Assembly: GCA_023014335.1 (NCBI GenBank)
Contig: JAECYW010000036.1
Span: 248,001-312,000 of the forward strand
Direction of reading: 5' to 3'
Source of the DNA: Galerina marginata
Lineage: Eukaryota; Basidiomycota; Agaricomycetes; Agaricales; Galerinaceae
DNA: 64,000 bases
A program made the position numbers and the translations under genes. Every line of letters begins with the position of its first letter. The first letter of the stretch is position 1. The notes beneath the pieces are model-generated. The model did not search any database and was not told where the DNA came from. It saw only the letters and a list, made by a program, of their open reading frames with translations. Shown one piece after another: positions 45,668-56,640 of this stretch.

Positions 45668-46578
45668 TCAGCGTTCAGCCATCATATGGGGGTGCTAAAA
45701 AAGTTGGCAGTGGAAGTTAGAGGTGTATGGTGCACGATGATTGTAACTCACGACAACATGCGTTTCCTGGTTCACAGGAATCGGTACAAAGACATTTCCT
45801 CGAGGCTGTGGAACCAGGCTGACGTCCTTGTCTGTGAGTGCCAAAGTCACATCAGGGTTGAACAACGGCGATGAGCAGATAGACTTGCCTTCGTTGTCCG
45901 AATCTGAGTCGACTGTGTCAATGATTTCAGGCGCTGAAGAGCCTTGTCAGAATACGACCGATGCGATAAGAGAAAAACTCACCTTCATCGTCCGAATCCG
46001 AGTCGACCATGTTAATGATTTTGGGTCCTGAAGAGCCTTGTCAGAATACGACGGATGCGATGAGAAAAAAACTCACCTTCATCGTTGGAATCCGAGTTGA
46101 CTATGACCATGAGTGCGGGCCCTGAGGAGCCTTGTCAGAATTCGACGGATGCGATGAGAATAAAACTCACGTTCATCGTCCGAATCCGAGTCGACTGTGT
46201 ACATGAGTGCGGGCACTGAAAAACCTTGTCAGAATCTGACGGATGCAATGAGAATAAAGCTCACGTTCATCGTCTTGCTCGAGAGCTGAGAGGCGACATC
46301 AGACTTGGGCCGATCCAAGAACAAAATATGCTCACTATTGTCGTCCTCGCTGTCGGAAGCTGGAGCGAGGTCGGGAACTGACAGACAGTGTCAGACTTGG
46401 ATAGAAGCAACAAGAAACAAACAGACGTACGTTCGTCATCTTCATTTTCAAGTTCACCAACGGTTCGGACTGGAGGGATGAGGGTGAGGACATGAAAGGG
46501 GCGGTACTGAATTGGATGGAGAGGCAGCGTGCTTTCTCTGTCGACTGCGTTGGCGGACGGGGCAGGGCCAATTGACAT
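45668..46578 (-). CDS. Acidic small protein, 165 aa, built from tandemly duplicated exons
   Basis: Nine exons on the minus strand: 46578-46431, 46377-46336, 46285-46265, 46215-46171, 46121-46077, 46027-45983, 45933-45889, 45831-45752, 45694-45668. They total 498 nt, exactly 166 codons with TGA, and all phases match. Exon 1 gives MSIGPAPSANAVDREST.. with a Leu/Pro-rich stretch (YRPFHVLTLIPPV) and ends GELENEDDE. Exons 4 to 7 are each 45 nt and encode the repeated motif P-x-L/I-M/I-x-x-x-V-D/N-S-D-S-D/N-D/N-E; exons 2 and 3 look like diverged or shortened units. Exon 8 adds a compact tail (SLVPQPRGNVFVPIP). The acidic DSDSDDE repeats resemble casein kinase II sites. The introns between exons 2 and 8 are phase 1, so units can be gained or lost without frameshift. 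There is no signal peptide and no known domain; function unknown. The gene is intact despite its decayed neighbours. Confidence 0.7.
45889..46264 (-). repeat. Tandem array of a 94-bp exon-plus-intron unit
   Basis: Four consecutive units, each a 45-nt exon and a 49-nt intron: exon 4 46215-46171, exon 5 46121-46077, exon 6 46027-45983, exon 7 45933-45889, with introns 46264-46216, 46170-46122, 46076-46028 and 45982-45934. The introns share GTGAG(T/C)TTT, CATCGCATC(C/G)GTC and TTCTGACAAGG..TTCAG or ..CTCAG. The exons share GTCGACTCGGATTCGGAC. Similarity extends evenly over exon and intron, so the whole unit was duplicated recently. Confidence 0.9.
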
Positions 46579-47033
46579 AGTGGGGGAAAGAAAGGCGAAG
46601 GGAAAGGAGGGTGGATTTTGGGAATGAATCGGGCGGAAAGGAGGTGGGAATGTGCAGGATGGAACAAAAGTGAAACATGGCATCATCGAGGAGCCACAAT
46701 GCCGTGAATTTGCCAGGTCCCTATTCCTGCCAGGCAGTGCTGAAAACGCCGATCGCCAAAGTGAAAACGCCTCCAAAAACAGGTGAGTATTGGGCCAGCA
46801 ATTGCGCACGCAACGAATGCAGGCAGTCCAGCCGCGATTTGTATGCCTCACCGTTTGAGATGTTTAAGGAGGTAAAACGATAGCTCTAAAGTCATTATTT
46901 CAATCAGCGAAACAATCTTGAAGAAAGAGCAAGAATTGAACTCACAGCAAGAGAAACGGCTGCGGGAGCTGTTTTCTTCGCGATTGCTAAACGGGCACGT
47001 TGGACTTGATTGAGAGCACGAATCCGTAGACCC
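46579..47033. other. Upstream region of the exon-array gene and left flank of repeat copy B
   Basis: Pyrimidine-rich on the minus strand just upstream of ATG 46578 (TTTCTTTCCCCCACT). No further gene. Confidence 0.45.
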
Positions 47034-48900
47034 GAACACGCTATTTGAGGAACTGAAAAGATTTCGGCCGGCGAGTCGGAATTGGGCCCACAATAAGCAA
47101 AATGATATGAGGGGGGGAGGGGTCATGTCATGAATTGTCTTTATTTAGCTTTTTTTGTTCTCATGCAGTGTCAACAACATATTTTACGAGTATGTACGAG
47201 TATGTCTACCGCTAACACCCATCCAGAGCTTGATAAACGAAGTAGCACATATATTCTGTCACTACCTACTTCTATAATTCAACAAAGTGGGGTGGAAAAC
47301 CTACCGCCCGCTTCCCTGGCTCATCGAGCACCAAGGAAGGCGACTCCCTGCTCACATTTAGGTGCCCGACTGACAACATTTGGAGCAGCATCCTTCCCGC
47401 GGCGTCGAGCGCCGAGAAAGGAGACGAGGTGGGCATGCACCGAGCAAGTTGCCTGCCCCAGCAGCACCCTCAAACACCAACGATGGAGGCTTGGCGACAA
47501 CCACCCACGCCAGCCCCGTCGTTTTCCTTGTCTTACAATCCGCGGGGTGTAGACGTCATTGATCATGATGACGCGTACACCCCGCCAAGCTCCCTGCATC
47601 CCCTACAAGCAACGACGAGTGACGAAGGGGTGGGATTAGCCGCCACCGCTCTCGCCAACCCACCCCCGCCGTCCTACGATCTACAGTACGTATACATCAA
47701 TTGATGACACGTACAGACCGCCCGCCCGACAACCAACACATTGTCAGTTGTCGAAGAGGACATAAGGGCGGGCATCAAGCCCACGCCCACCGACTCTATC
47801 AACAAGGAAGGGCTGCGGTGGAAGCAGCGCCCTCAACAATCCGCAGGATGTACGCGTCAGCGATGACGCGTACACACCATGCCCCCCGCGACACATCCTC
47901 AGGAAGGAAAACGAGCGGGCATCCAGCCCCGCCCACCCATTCAATAACCGGCGAGGAGGAGCTGTGGTGGCAGAAGCCACCACAGCACTCGCCCGCCCTC
48001 TGGGCCGTCCTGCTCATCGTACAACAATCTACAGTATGTACGCGTCATCGACGACGCGTACACGCCGCGCGCTCCATCAGTCGTCAAGGAGGGAAAGGAG
48101 GCGGGCATATCCAGCCCCGCCCACCAACATAGTCAACAACAAAGAGGGGCTGCTTCCACCGCAGCCCCTCCCTCTCGATCCGCAGTACGTACACACTGCC
48201 CACTCGACGACACTTCGTCAGTCGTTGAGGAGGGAAAAGGGGCAGGCATCCAGCCCCGCCCACCCCTTCGATCATCGACGAGGAGCAGCCCCTCCTCATC
48301 TTCGAACATGCTCCGCCCGTGCTATGCCCTCGTCTCTGCGCACCTTCCTTCCCTACTCGTCCTGGTGCCTTGAACGTGTTTGTGGGGGTATACATCGAAG
48401 CCTAGCCCACATCTCTTGAAGGAGGGGCAGGCTTGAGAGGCGGAGGTGGAAGGGGAGGGAAGCCGCCGGCCCACATCATCAAGACGGAGGGGCACACAGC
48501 GGGCGACGACGTAGAAAGAGTGAAAAGGGAGGGATAAGGACGAGGAAGGGAAGGAAGGGAAGGGAAGGAAGGCCTAGGGAGGGAAAGAAAGGGAAGAAAG
48601 GGAGGTGACGTTGACAGCTTTAGGGCAGGCAGCGTGAAATTTCCCAAAAGGGCGAAAAGGGCGGGCCGGTGCGAATTGGGTGCGCGAATGCGGATTGTGA
48701 GCGCCGTGCTGCGACGTTCAGTCCGTAATCCAGCGGCTCGAGTAAGCAGAGCGGAGGGCGTGCCTAAAATCGAGGGCTAGGGCGACATTTCGTTTGGCGC
48801 GTTGATGAGGCATTTTCAAAAATGCCTCCTCAAAGTCCCAAACGAAATGTTCCCGTGCCCTTTTATTTACATCCGCCCGCCGTTGTCTGTGTCTCGGACC
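47034..48900 (+). repeat. Multi-hairpin repeat element, copy B
   Basis: Direct-orientation relative of 35334-37016, about 180 bp longer because it has one more module near 47545-47700. Hairpins with GTACGCGTC-type arms are at about 47848-47873 and 48035-48061, with weaker ones near 47543-47583 and 47688-47712. The GGCGGGCAT..CCAGCCCCGCC blocks, the GGGGCTGC..GCAGCCCC stems and the nested terminal hairpin (48784-48849) are shared with copy A. The copies differ by many substitutions and small indels, so they are not a recent duplication, yet the stems persist. Confidence 0.8.
48784..48849. repeat. Nested terminal hairpin of copy B
   Basis: Outer arms ACATTTCGTTTGG (48784-48796) and CCAAACGAAATGT (48837-48849) pair over 13 bp. 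Inner arms GAGGCATTTT (48806-48815) and AAAATGCCTC (48818-48827) flank a CA loop. Compared with copy A, the eighth pair of the outer stem is G-C instead of A-T. Confidence 0.9.
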
Positions 48901-48943
48901 TCCCCTCTCTCTCTCTCAAACCGCCACGATAAACCCTAAACGA

Positions 48944-49462
48944 ATGCAAAAACACGTCAAACACCGCTCTGCAGCATCCAACAAGGCGGCGGATGGAGCA
49001 CGCCAAGGTTTTAGCGAGCCCCCGCCATTTCGCACGCCCGCGCCGCTTCCTAGGTAAGATCTTTTATGTCATTCAAATACCGAATTGCAAATCTAAATGG
49101 AATGCAGGGCAACGCAAACTAAGCCATTAGACAGTCACGCAGTTGGCGTTCAAGTCAAAGTAGCAGAAGTCACTGAACAAAATTCCATCCGATGTTCTCA
49201 AACAAATTTGCAGGAATCCAGGAAAACCAAGGACCTGTATTCCCTCATCCTCATCCAAAATCGCATCCACATTTCCGGTACAGTGAGCAGGTATATAATC
49301 CAATCTAATATGAGCAACAACGCCATATACGTGCTCATGCTCACGCCTTGCGGAGCTTCTTCAGCTCTTTTTCCCGCTTTGCTAACTCTAGCTCCAACTG
49401 TGCATTTTGGCTTGCGAGCCTTTTCACGTCGTGCTTTACGACACGCTCTAATTCTAGAATGA
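48944..49462 (+). CDS. Possible two-exon protein, about 155 aa
   Basis: ATG 48944 opens a frame MQKHVKHRSAASNKAADG.. with donor GTAAGA at 49054 and acceptor GCAG at 49107. The joined frame continues as RATQTKPLDSHAVGVQVKV and stays open to 49462. A CT-rich stretch (48902-48920) precedes the ATG. The 3' half overlaps the minus-strand gene ending at 49341, so the frame beyond about 49330 is doubtful. No domain is recognised. Confidence 0.3.
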
Positions 49463-49750
49463 CACGGCTAAGAGTCAGGTAGAGCAGTACGCTGATCAAA
49501 ATTGTCACCCACTATCAAACCGCTCCTTCAGGACTATGAAATACACATTAGGAACAACATTTTTTTACAACTGGCATGTGGACTTACGAGCAAAAACATC
49601 CCCGTAATGTTCAACACATTGAACGAGGAACAGGATTTCCTCGTTTGTTGGAGTTGAGTTCGGAGGGCTATTGGGACAGGCAGAATGGAGAGAAAGCCAT
49701 GTGAATAAGCCAAACAGAGATAGGTAAATTGTGACTGACGGGGCGGACAT
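49341..49750 (-). pseudogene. Small secretory-pathway membrane/coiled-coil protein with one frameshift
   Basis: Exon 1 (49750-49588) starts MSAPSVTIYLSLFGLFTWL, a signal peptide or anchor, and continues NSTPTNEEILFLVQCVEHYGDVFA. A 54-nt intron (49587-49534) leads to LLKERFDS. At about 49511 one base appears to be missing: the next frame reads WVTILISVLLYLTLSRV, a transmembrane helix, then a coiled coil (LELERVVKHDVKRLASQNAQ .. KREKELKKLRKA) to TGA at 49341. Joined, it would be a protein of about 118 aa with an N-terminal hydrophobic segment, one membrane helix and a charged coiled-coil tail. The family is not recognised. The single-base lesion could also be a sequence error. Confidence 0.45.
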
Positions 49751-49870
49751 TGCTTGAGGCGGCGGTTTAGTTGAGAGGTGGCGTGTAGTGGATCGAGACG
49801 ATGGGAATAGAACGTAAAGAAACTACATGCCTTTTTATACCGCACAGCTCTGTTTCCCTGCACACCGGCG

Positions 49871-50769
49871 TTCTTGACTTGGCCACCGCATCATCTCTAA
49901 CGTAAAGAGTCAGCATGCGCCATCACACCCCAATAACAGGCCCAGAGATTGCGTTATAATTCTGTCTGGTGCAATTTAATTGACCCTAGCTGGTTCAGAA
50001 CCTTCTCCTTGGACGTCAAAAAGTTTATTCACCATGCCGATTGAACTCGAGACCATTGGATCCTGATAGAAATATCATTATAACTGGATAAGAACTAGCG
50101 AGCAAGATAAAATATATTGAGAGAATCCAAATCGCTAATTAAGATCTCTGGCGTCAAAACAATGATCCGTGACGCTGATACCATTGACAGGGCGAGGGTG
50201 GCAACAGAGGAGCCGCCGCTACCAGGGCTGGACCTACTCTGCGCGCGGACCCCGTGATAACGTCCCTTGAGTTGCGCTGGGAAGGGGGGGGTATTTTGCT
50301 TTGCCATGCGGCACACACAACCCTCCCAGTGTGCGCTCCGGGACCGTGCCACGGGAGGGGCTCCGAGAGGTTGTCCACGTTCGCGTTAGGCATATACCTT
50401 ATCTGTAATTTATGCAAGTCATGAACTATTCATACTACAAAATCCTGACTGAAAAAAAGACGTACATCAATAATTGAAGTATTCGAACCTCAATACCAGG
50501 CCTCCCAGAACCACCACCAGCTCCGCCTCCTCCAACTCCATCCAGCGCATGTACACTCACGCCGTCTGCACGGTTGACGAGGGCGACGGGGATTATCCCG
50601 ATGAATGGAGTAGAGGAACTCAAAATTTGTTCGGAAATAGGTTCTTTCCGAATCCAAGCACCACCCCCGCCGGCGAGGCCAGCTTAAGACCAAATCACTT
50701 CTTGTCGCCCTGGTTAACGCTCGTTCGTGCTCCAGAGCGTGTACTCCGCTTGCGTTTACCCGCCAAATC
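49871..50769. other. No supported gene
   Basis: Non-coding flank between the small membrane gene and the 3' break of the inverted PH-gene copy. Short Pro/Gly-rich frames have no motif. Confidence 0.4.
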
Positions 50770-53700
50770 ATATCCTGGCTCGGGGTCGTAGTCGTCGTCA
50801 GCATAACCGCCTGCTGAGTCGCCGTCGTGATCGTCTAAGGATGGCGTTTCTCGGGCATCAACCCACTCCTCCGTGGCATCGAGAGGGCTGGATGGAAGGG
50901 AAGGCGTAGGCTCGTCGGGTTGGTTGAACGAACGTGCACCAGCAGCAGTGTTCATCTTAATCGCGTTGAGGGCGACACATGCTCATCCGCCTCTGGTCCT
51001 CCAAACCAGAAGCCGGCCAGTCCTCGCCAGAAACCTCCTCTCTTTCTCCATCAGCACCAGCACCACTTTCCACTTTCCACCTTCCACCGCCTCCTCATAC
51101 TCATCCACACCTTCAACACCCCACCCAACCTGCCTCGCATCGACCCTCAATACCATCCTCTCCCTCCTCTTCTCCTTGACCCACTCAAACTCCGTGCGCC
51201 CACCCATTCTGCGCAAGATCCAACGGCCTCTCACATCCCGTGCCGCCGTGCACGATTTACGATCTCGGTGCGCCATTCTGAGTAGGGCAGGGCAGGAGCC
51301 AGCGGGAGTGATATTGATAACAAGGGGTTTTTGACGGGCTTGGGTCTGGGTGTGTCAAGGGAGAGGACAGATGGATGGGTAGGTTTAACTTCTTGGGTTC
51401 CGCTGGCGTACAGCGAGCTGTTGGCTAACGAGCTTCCGTAGTCTTCATCGTCGCGTCAGAGCCAGGAGTAGTTGCTGGCGCTTTTGAAATCAAATTCGTG
51501 GCCAACGAATTTGAGCTTGATACTGGAAGAGCAGTCGACGACCAGAACGAGCTCTGGATTGGCGAGTTCGGGTAAGCCAACGTAGGGCTATTAGACTGCG
51601 TTGGCAGGTTTGAGTGGGAAGCTGAGCGAGATTCGGGCTGCTATTGAGAGTGAGTCGTTACCATTGACGACAGCGTAGGCAGCCCCATAATTGAGGAAGG
51701 CACAAAAGCCAACGTCAAAGGCTGCGAGCAGTGGCGATGGAAGATCCGAAGGATGCTGTTGAAAGCTATAGAAAAACAAAAAACGTACTTGGTAAATTGT
51801 AATTACAATTGAAACGAGGATAAAAAAAAACGTACTGTGGTCGTTGCCCATGTCAAGTACAATCCATTTGCCACGTTCGTCTTCCTGCCTCTTCCTCTCT
51901 CTTTCGCGCTCATCGCGTCGGTGCTGCGACGGCTGCTGCTGCCGCGGTTTGGGTTGGTACTGGTGCTCCTGCCCATACGCATGCCCCCCGCGCTCCCGCC
52001 CCGACCCAGCTTCAACCTCCTCCCTATCTTACTTCCTCCTCGTCTCTGAGTCATGCCCCATCCCCTCCTCCTTACGAGCGGAAGCCAGCACACCCCTCTT
52101 TCCACTTTCCGTCTTCTCATCTGTCACAGACCCTTTACCCCCCGCCTCCCGTTCCTTCTCCCTCAGCCCCTCCCCACCCGTTCGGCGCAGATGGTGCTGA
52201 TACCCCCCATACCGATACCCGCCCCCCTCCGCCCATCTGCTTCGCGATTTTCCCCCACCCTGCAGCAGCCCTCGCCCCTCGTTATCAAACTTGTCCCCAC
52301 TTTCCTCCGAATTGGTGCTATGCGCGAACGCCGGGAACGACAAACTGAGCGAGGACGAGTTTGAATCGCTCTGAGGCTCGAACCGCAGAAACCAGTTGAA
52401 CATCCAACGACGCCCCCCGCAACCTCTGCACCCTCTCCCTATCATCCCTCCTCCCCCCCACCCGCCGCTTCCCCATCTTCCAACTCAACGCACTGCCAAC
52501 TCTGTAATCCTCCTCATCCCCCGTTTCTTCCTTCTTCTTCGCTTTATCATGTGCCTTCTTCTCCTTCTCTCGCTCCTTCTCGAGCACCTTTGTCTCTTTC
52601 TCCCTCGCCTTCCTCTCCTTCTCCTCTCGCTTTCGTTCCCCCTTGTCGACTGGCCCACCTTTGTCGCTCGTACCACCGTTGCTCTTCCCGAATTGAGGTT
52701 GAGACCATGGTGCTGCTGCTCGCGGTTGCAGCAGTCGCGCCCGAGTGGATTGCAACGCTCGACGTGGCAGGTGAAGTCATTGATATCGACGGTGCAGTGC
52801 CCAATTTACCCAACCCGACGAGAGCGGGCGAGCTGGCCTTCCTCGGGGGCGGGTTGACGGGTTGACCACAATAGAGGTTCAACCCAGATGCTTCGGAGCC
52901 GACGCTCCTCAGGGAATGGGGGTCCAGCTCGTTGACGACGGGGGGGTGGAGGAGGAGCAGGCTCACCAGCCAAACTCGGGACAGTGCTCGTATACTTGAG
53001 CACCTTCTCCTTCTCGTTCTTCTCCCTGAGCTCGAGCTCGTGGCGTTCCCAAGGCCGTGTGCTCTTGAATTTCGAACAAACAATCTTCATACCCGCAGCC
53101 TCCGCCTCCTCGTGCGACGATGGGATATAGGTGCACTTGTTTTGACAGGATTTCTCCTTGTCTTGTTCGCGTTCAGACTCCCGCTGGCGTTGACGATCTC
53201 GTTCCCGTTCCCGCTCCCTTTCTCGTTCCTTCTCCTTCTGCCGTTTCCTCTCACGTTCCCGCTCATTTGCGTCAGCCTCCTCCCGCGGCGGCTTCCCCTG
53301 GCTCTGCCCCTGCCTCGCTTCCTTCTCCTTCTCCTTCTCCCTATCCCGCCGCTCTCGCTCTTTGTCATGACGCGAACTCGCCCCCCGCTCTTTCTCCTTT
53401 CCTTTCCCCTTATCCTTGTCCTTCTTTGACTTCCCAAACGATATCCCAATATCGTCCCACGTCCTCAAATAATCCAGTTCCTTCCCCTCCTGCTCTCTCC
53501 GCCGTCGCCTCTGCCTCTCCTTCTCCCGTTCGCGCTCTCTTTCTTTCTCTCGTTCTCGTTTTCGCTCGCGCTGCTTCTCCCGCTCCACCTCTCGTGCCCT
53601 TCGTTCAACTTGCTGTGTGAGGAAATCTTGCTCTTACTCCTCGCCCGGCTGGACACGGAGGAAGGGCCACTGCAGTACGATGCCTTGGAGCGTACCAAGT

Positions 53701-56640
53701 TGGCGAGGTGGCTCGCGTCGCTCAGGGAGAGGAGGGAAGAGAGCGGGAGGCGGTGTGTTGGAGTTGGGTCCTGGTGGGAAGGTGGGGTGTGTTAGTTTGG
53801 GCTTGAAAAGACAAAGACAAGGAGAGAAAGGAGAGAAAGGATACGAAGGGTGAAAACGTAAGAAAGAAGAACCCATAGGCAGGTACTCCGAGTCTCGAGA
53901 AGAACAGAACATCGAGAGGAGGGAAACTAACAAATGAACGAATGCGAAATCAAGAAGGAAAAAAGTGAAATGATGAAAGAAAAATTCGAGCAAGGTGGTA
54001 AAAGCTTGCGACGACGTCAAAAGGAGTTTAGGAGGAGAAATTTACTGCGTTCAAACCAAGGTGAAAGCAATGGACTGAAAAAAAAGGATAATATGATTGA
54101 TGAAAGAAAGAAATTGGCCATTGCATAAGGTCGAACCAAAGTACAAACGAAAACGAAACGTCAAAACGAAAAACAAATTAGGTGCATGAAAGATGAAGGA
54201 AATTCGCAAACCTAATAAAGACTTAAAACAACGCAGTGCAAAGATTGAAAAATAAACACGAAACGGAAAAATCAAACCACAAAAAAAACTAAAACCGCAG
54301 AAATGTCTTGTAAAAGAGCGTGGCACCGAGAAACACGGGAATCTGACCCGAAAAGGACAGAAAGCCCAAAAGAAAGATACGACAATAAAGAGAAAATCAA
54401 AACAAAAAAAAAAACGAGAAAGAAACGAAAGTCAAAGGAAATACGAAACTAGACAAAAAGAAAAGAATGAAAAATAAGCCAAAAAGAAAAAGGAGAAACT
54501 TACCTCTCGCGTCTTGCACAAATTGATAACCCCATCCGAATCACAACCCATCGCTCTCTCCATTCGAGCTTCATCTTAACCCTCCATACCCATCAATGCA
54601 TCATCCCTCCCTCCCTGCGCACCATACCCGCCCGCGCCAGCACACCCAAACAGCGGCACCTGCGGATCCGGCACCCACATGCCCACCCCACCCCACATCG
54701 ACGAGGACAAGTTGGTCATACCTAGCGCGTAGTCCGAGAAGTTGTAGGGCTGGGGGCGGGTACGAATCCTCGACGCGCCAGGGCCAGGGATGGAGGAACC
54801 GCCGCTGACGCCAGCAGCTGCACCCACTCCTCGCGCGCCTGCGCCTGCGCCAAACCCACCCGAGAAGGCAGCGATGACACCCCCACGCGCCGCCCCAGCC
54901 CCAGCCCCAGGAAGGGGTAAAGGCATCTCGCTCCTCCATACGACGCGTAAAGCGCGGACCCAGCCCTCCCAGTACGGCTGGACGTACAACGTAAGTTCGT
55001 GCCGCGGGAGGGCGGTTTAGGTGAGGTGGGTTGGGATACGCAGCTGGTGCTGCTGCTGCTGCCCGCCTTTCTTCTCCTTGGGGTCGTGCAAAGAGGGTGG
55101 GGGAAGCGGGCCCATGAGGGCTTTGACGAGCCTGACTGCACCTGCGAAGCCGATGAGAATTTTTGTGGTGCTGGTGCTGGTGCTGGTAGCAGGCCCGGGG
55201 ATGGGGGAGGACGCATGCAGCTCAACGAGCTCGTGCGGTACGAGGTCGTACTGAGATACCAGCAATTCCTCCTCGAGTACTTGGCCGGTGGAGAAACGCA
55301 CGAGCGTGAAGGAGGTGGTGTGAATTTGCGGAGCATCGTCCTGCTGCTGGTGTTGAGACACGGCGAGGCGGTGATACCAGATGGCGATGTCGATGCAGCT
55401 GAGTTAGAGGTTGAGGTCGTAGCAGCCGCGGATAACTTCGCCAGCGGATTGAATTTTCGCGCCGTTTTCAAGACAGGGCTCGAAATCGCACCCGCAGGCT
55501 GCAGCTGCGGCGCAGGGATCACAATCGCTCCAAGAGGAGGCACAGGCGGACCAGGCAGCACGACCCGCCCGCCGAACCTGCCTGCGCCAATATGCCCGCC
55601 CACGGGCCTGCTGCTGCCCCCTCCGGGCTCGTGGTCGTCCGAATCGTCCTCCTCATCCCATTCGTTGTCTTCTTCGTACCCCTCTTCGCTTGGGGCAGCG
55701 TCTTTGTGTAGTCGTAGTCCATGTTCTTCAGCTCTTGTAGCGTGGGCGTGGGCTTGAGCGCCGTGAACAGAATGTGCTGGCAGCAGCAGCAGCAGTCGCA
55801 GTAACCGCCGCCGCACCAGCACCCACACCCACACCCGTACTCGATCTTGCACCTCCTCCTGCACCTGCAGCACCCCCTTCAACGCCGTGCTCTCCCAACC
55901 CCTGCCCAACACCCCCTCCTCCTCCTCCTCCTCCTCCTCCTCCTCCTCCTCCCGCGCTCCTCTTCTTTCGCACCTCCAGCACGCTCGCAAACTTGAGAGG
56001 GCTCGCAGGTCGCTGGCTCTCGTCCGGCGCAAACACCATTGGGCTGGGCGGACGCACCCCTGCTGCCTCACGCGCGACGACATTTTGCGAGTACGATTTG
56101 CTTGAGGTGGCGGATCTTCCATGTCGGGTCGATGTGTGTGAGGAACCACTGGTCGTACGGAACTGGGGAGGTGGGTAAGTAGGGTTGAAAGTGAAAGAAA
56201 AACACGAGGAAAAGAAGGAAAGAGGAAAATAAGCAAGGACTTACTGAATCTGCAGGCTATCGGTATCTGCTTTGGCCTCCGCACTTCCATAGTTCCGCGA
56301 AATCCGTCCAAAACGCCAGTCTAGACGATTTTCTCCTCCTGTGGGTCCCAAGTCGACGTCAGCGAAGTCGCAAGAGAAAAAGGAAGTTGCTCACAAACAG
56401 TTGCCAAGCAGAGAGTACCGTTGCGCGTCGTGATGTGGGAAGACCTGGCTGACACGATGCACGTTGCACATCGTACAGCACGCGATCTGATCTTCAGTCG
56501 CCTTCGTGGCGGTATTCGGTTCGAAGTAATGCAGTTTATCTTCTTGCTGCGTATCTCCAGTCGAGTCTTGAGGTGAGTCGAGCTGCGTGTCGTCGAAATC
56601 GTTGAGCGTCAAACGGATGCCCGAAAGTGGTGTTGATAAT
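50770..56640 (-). pseudogene. Inverted, decayed second copy of the PH-domain-like gene (copy 2)
   Basis: Minus-strand sequence from about 53770 to 50770 aligns to 69-3691 of copy 1 in order: DASHLAN, the RE/KE-rich block, KIVCSKFKS, the intron equivalent to 2614-2684 (about 51830-51760), and YADDDYDPEPGY, where similarity stops. The open frame of copy 1 is broken here repeatedly: a deletion near 53600 (copy 1 has about 70 more codons), a shift near 52940 after APPPPP, and one near 54537, where WVVIR is followed out of frame by DGVINLCKTRE. Upstream parts absent from the window for copy 1 are visible: VPYDQWFLTHIDPTWKIRHL (about 56160-56100), a G/E/A-rich spacer with a GGA run, YDLVPHELVELHA, PYWEGWVRALRVVW (about 54980), and the PH start LEWRERWVVIR. 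The last 1900 bp of copy 1 coding sequence are missing. Clearly a pseudogene; its N-terminal half predicts what copy 1 has outside the window. Confidence 0.8.
53771..54503 (-). other. Unusually long intron (733 bp) in copy 2
   Basis: Donor GTAAGT at 54503-54498 and acceptor CACCAG at 53776-53771 bound an intron ten times longer than others here. The minus strand is very T/C-rich, with few other bases for long stretches. The acceptor matches that at 67-68 of copy 1. An insertion or repeat expansion is likely. Confidence 0.6.
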
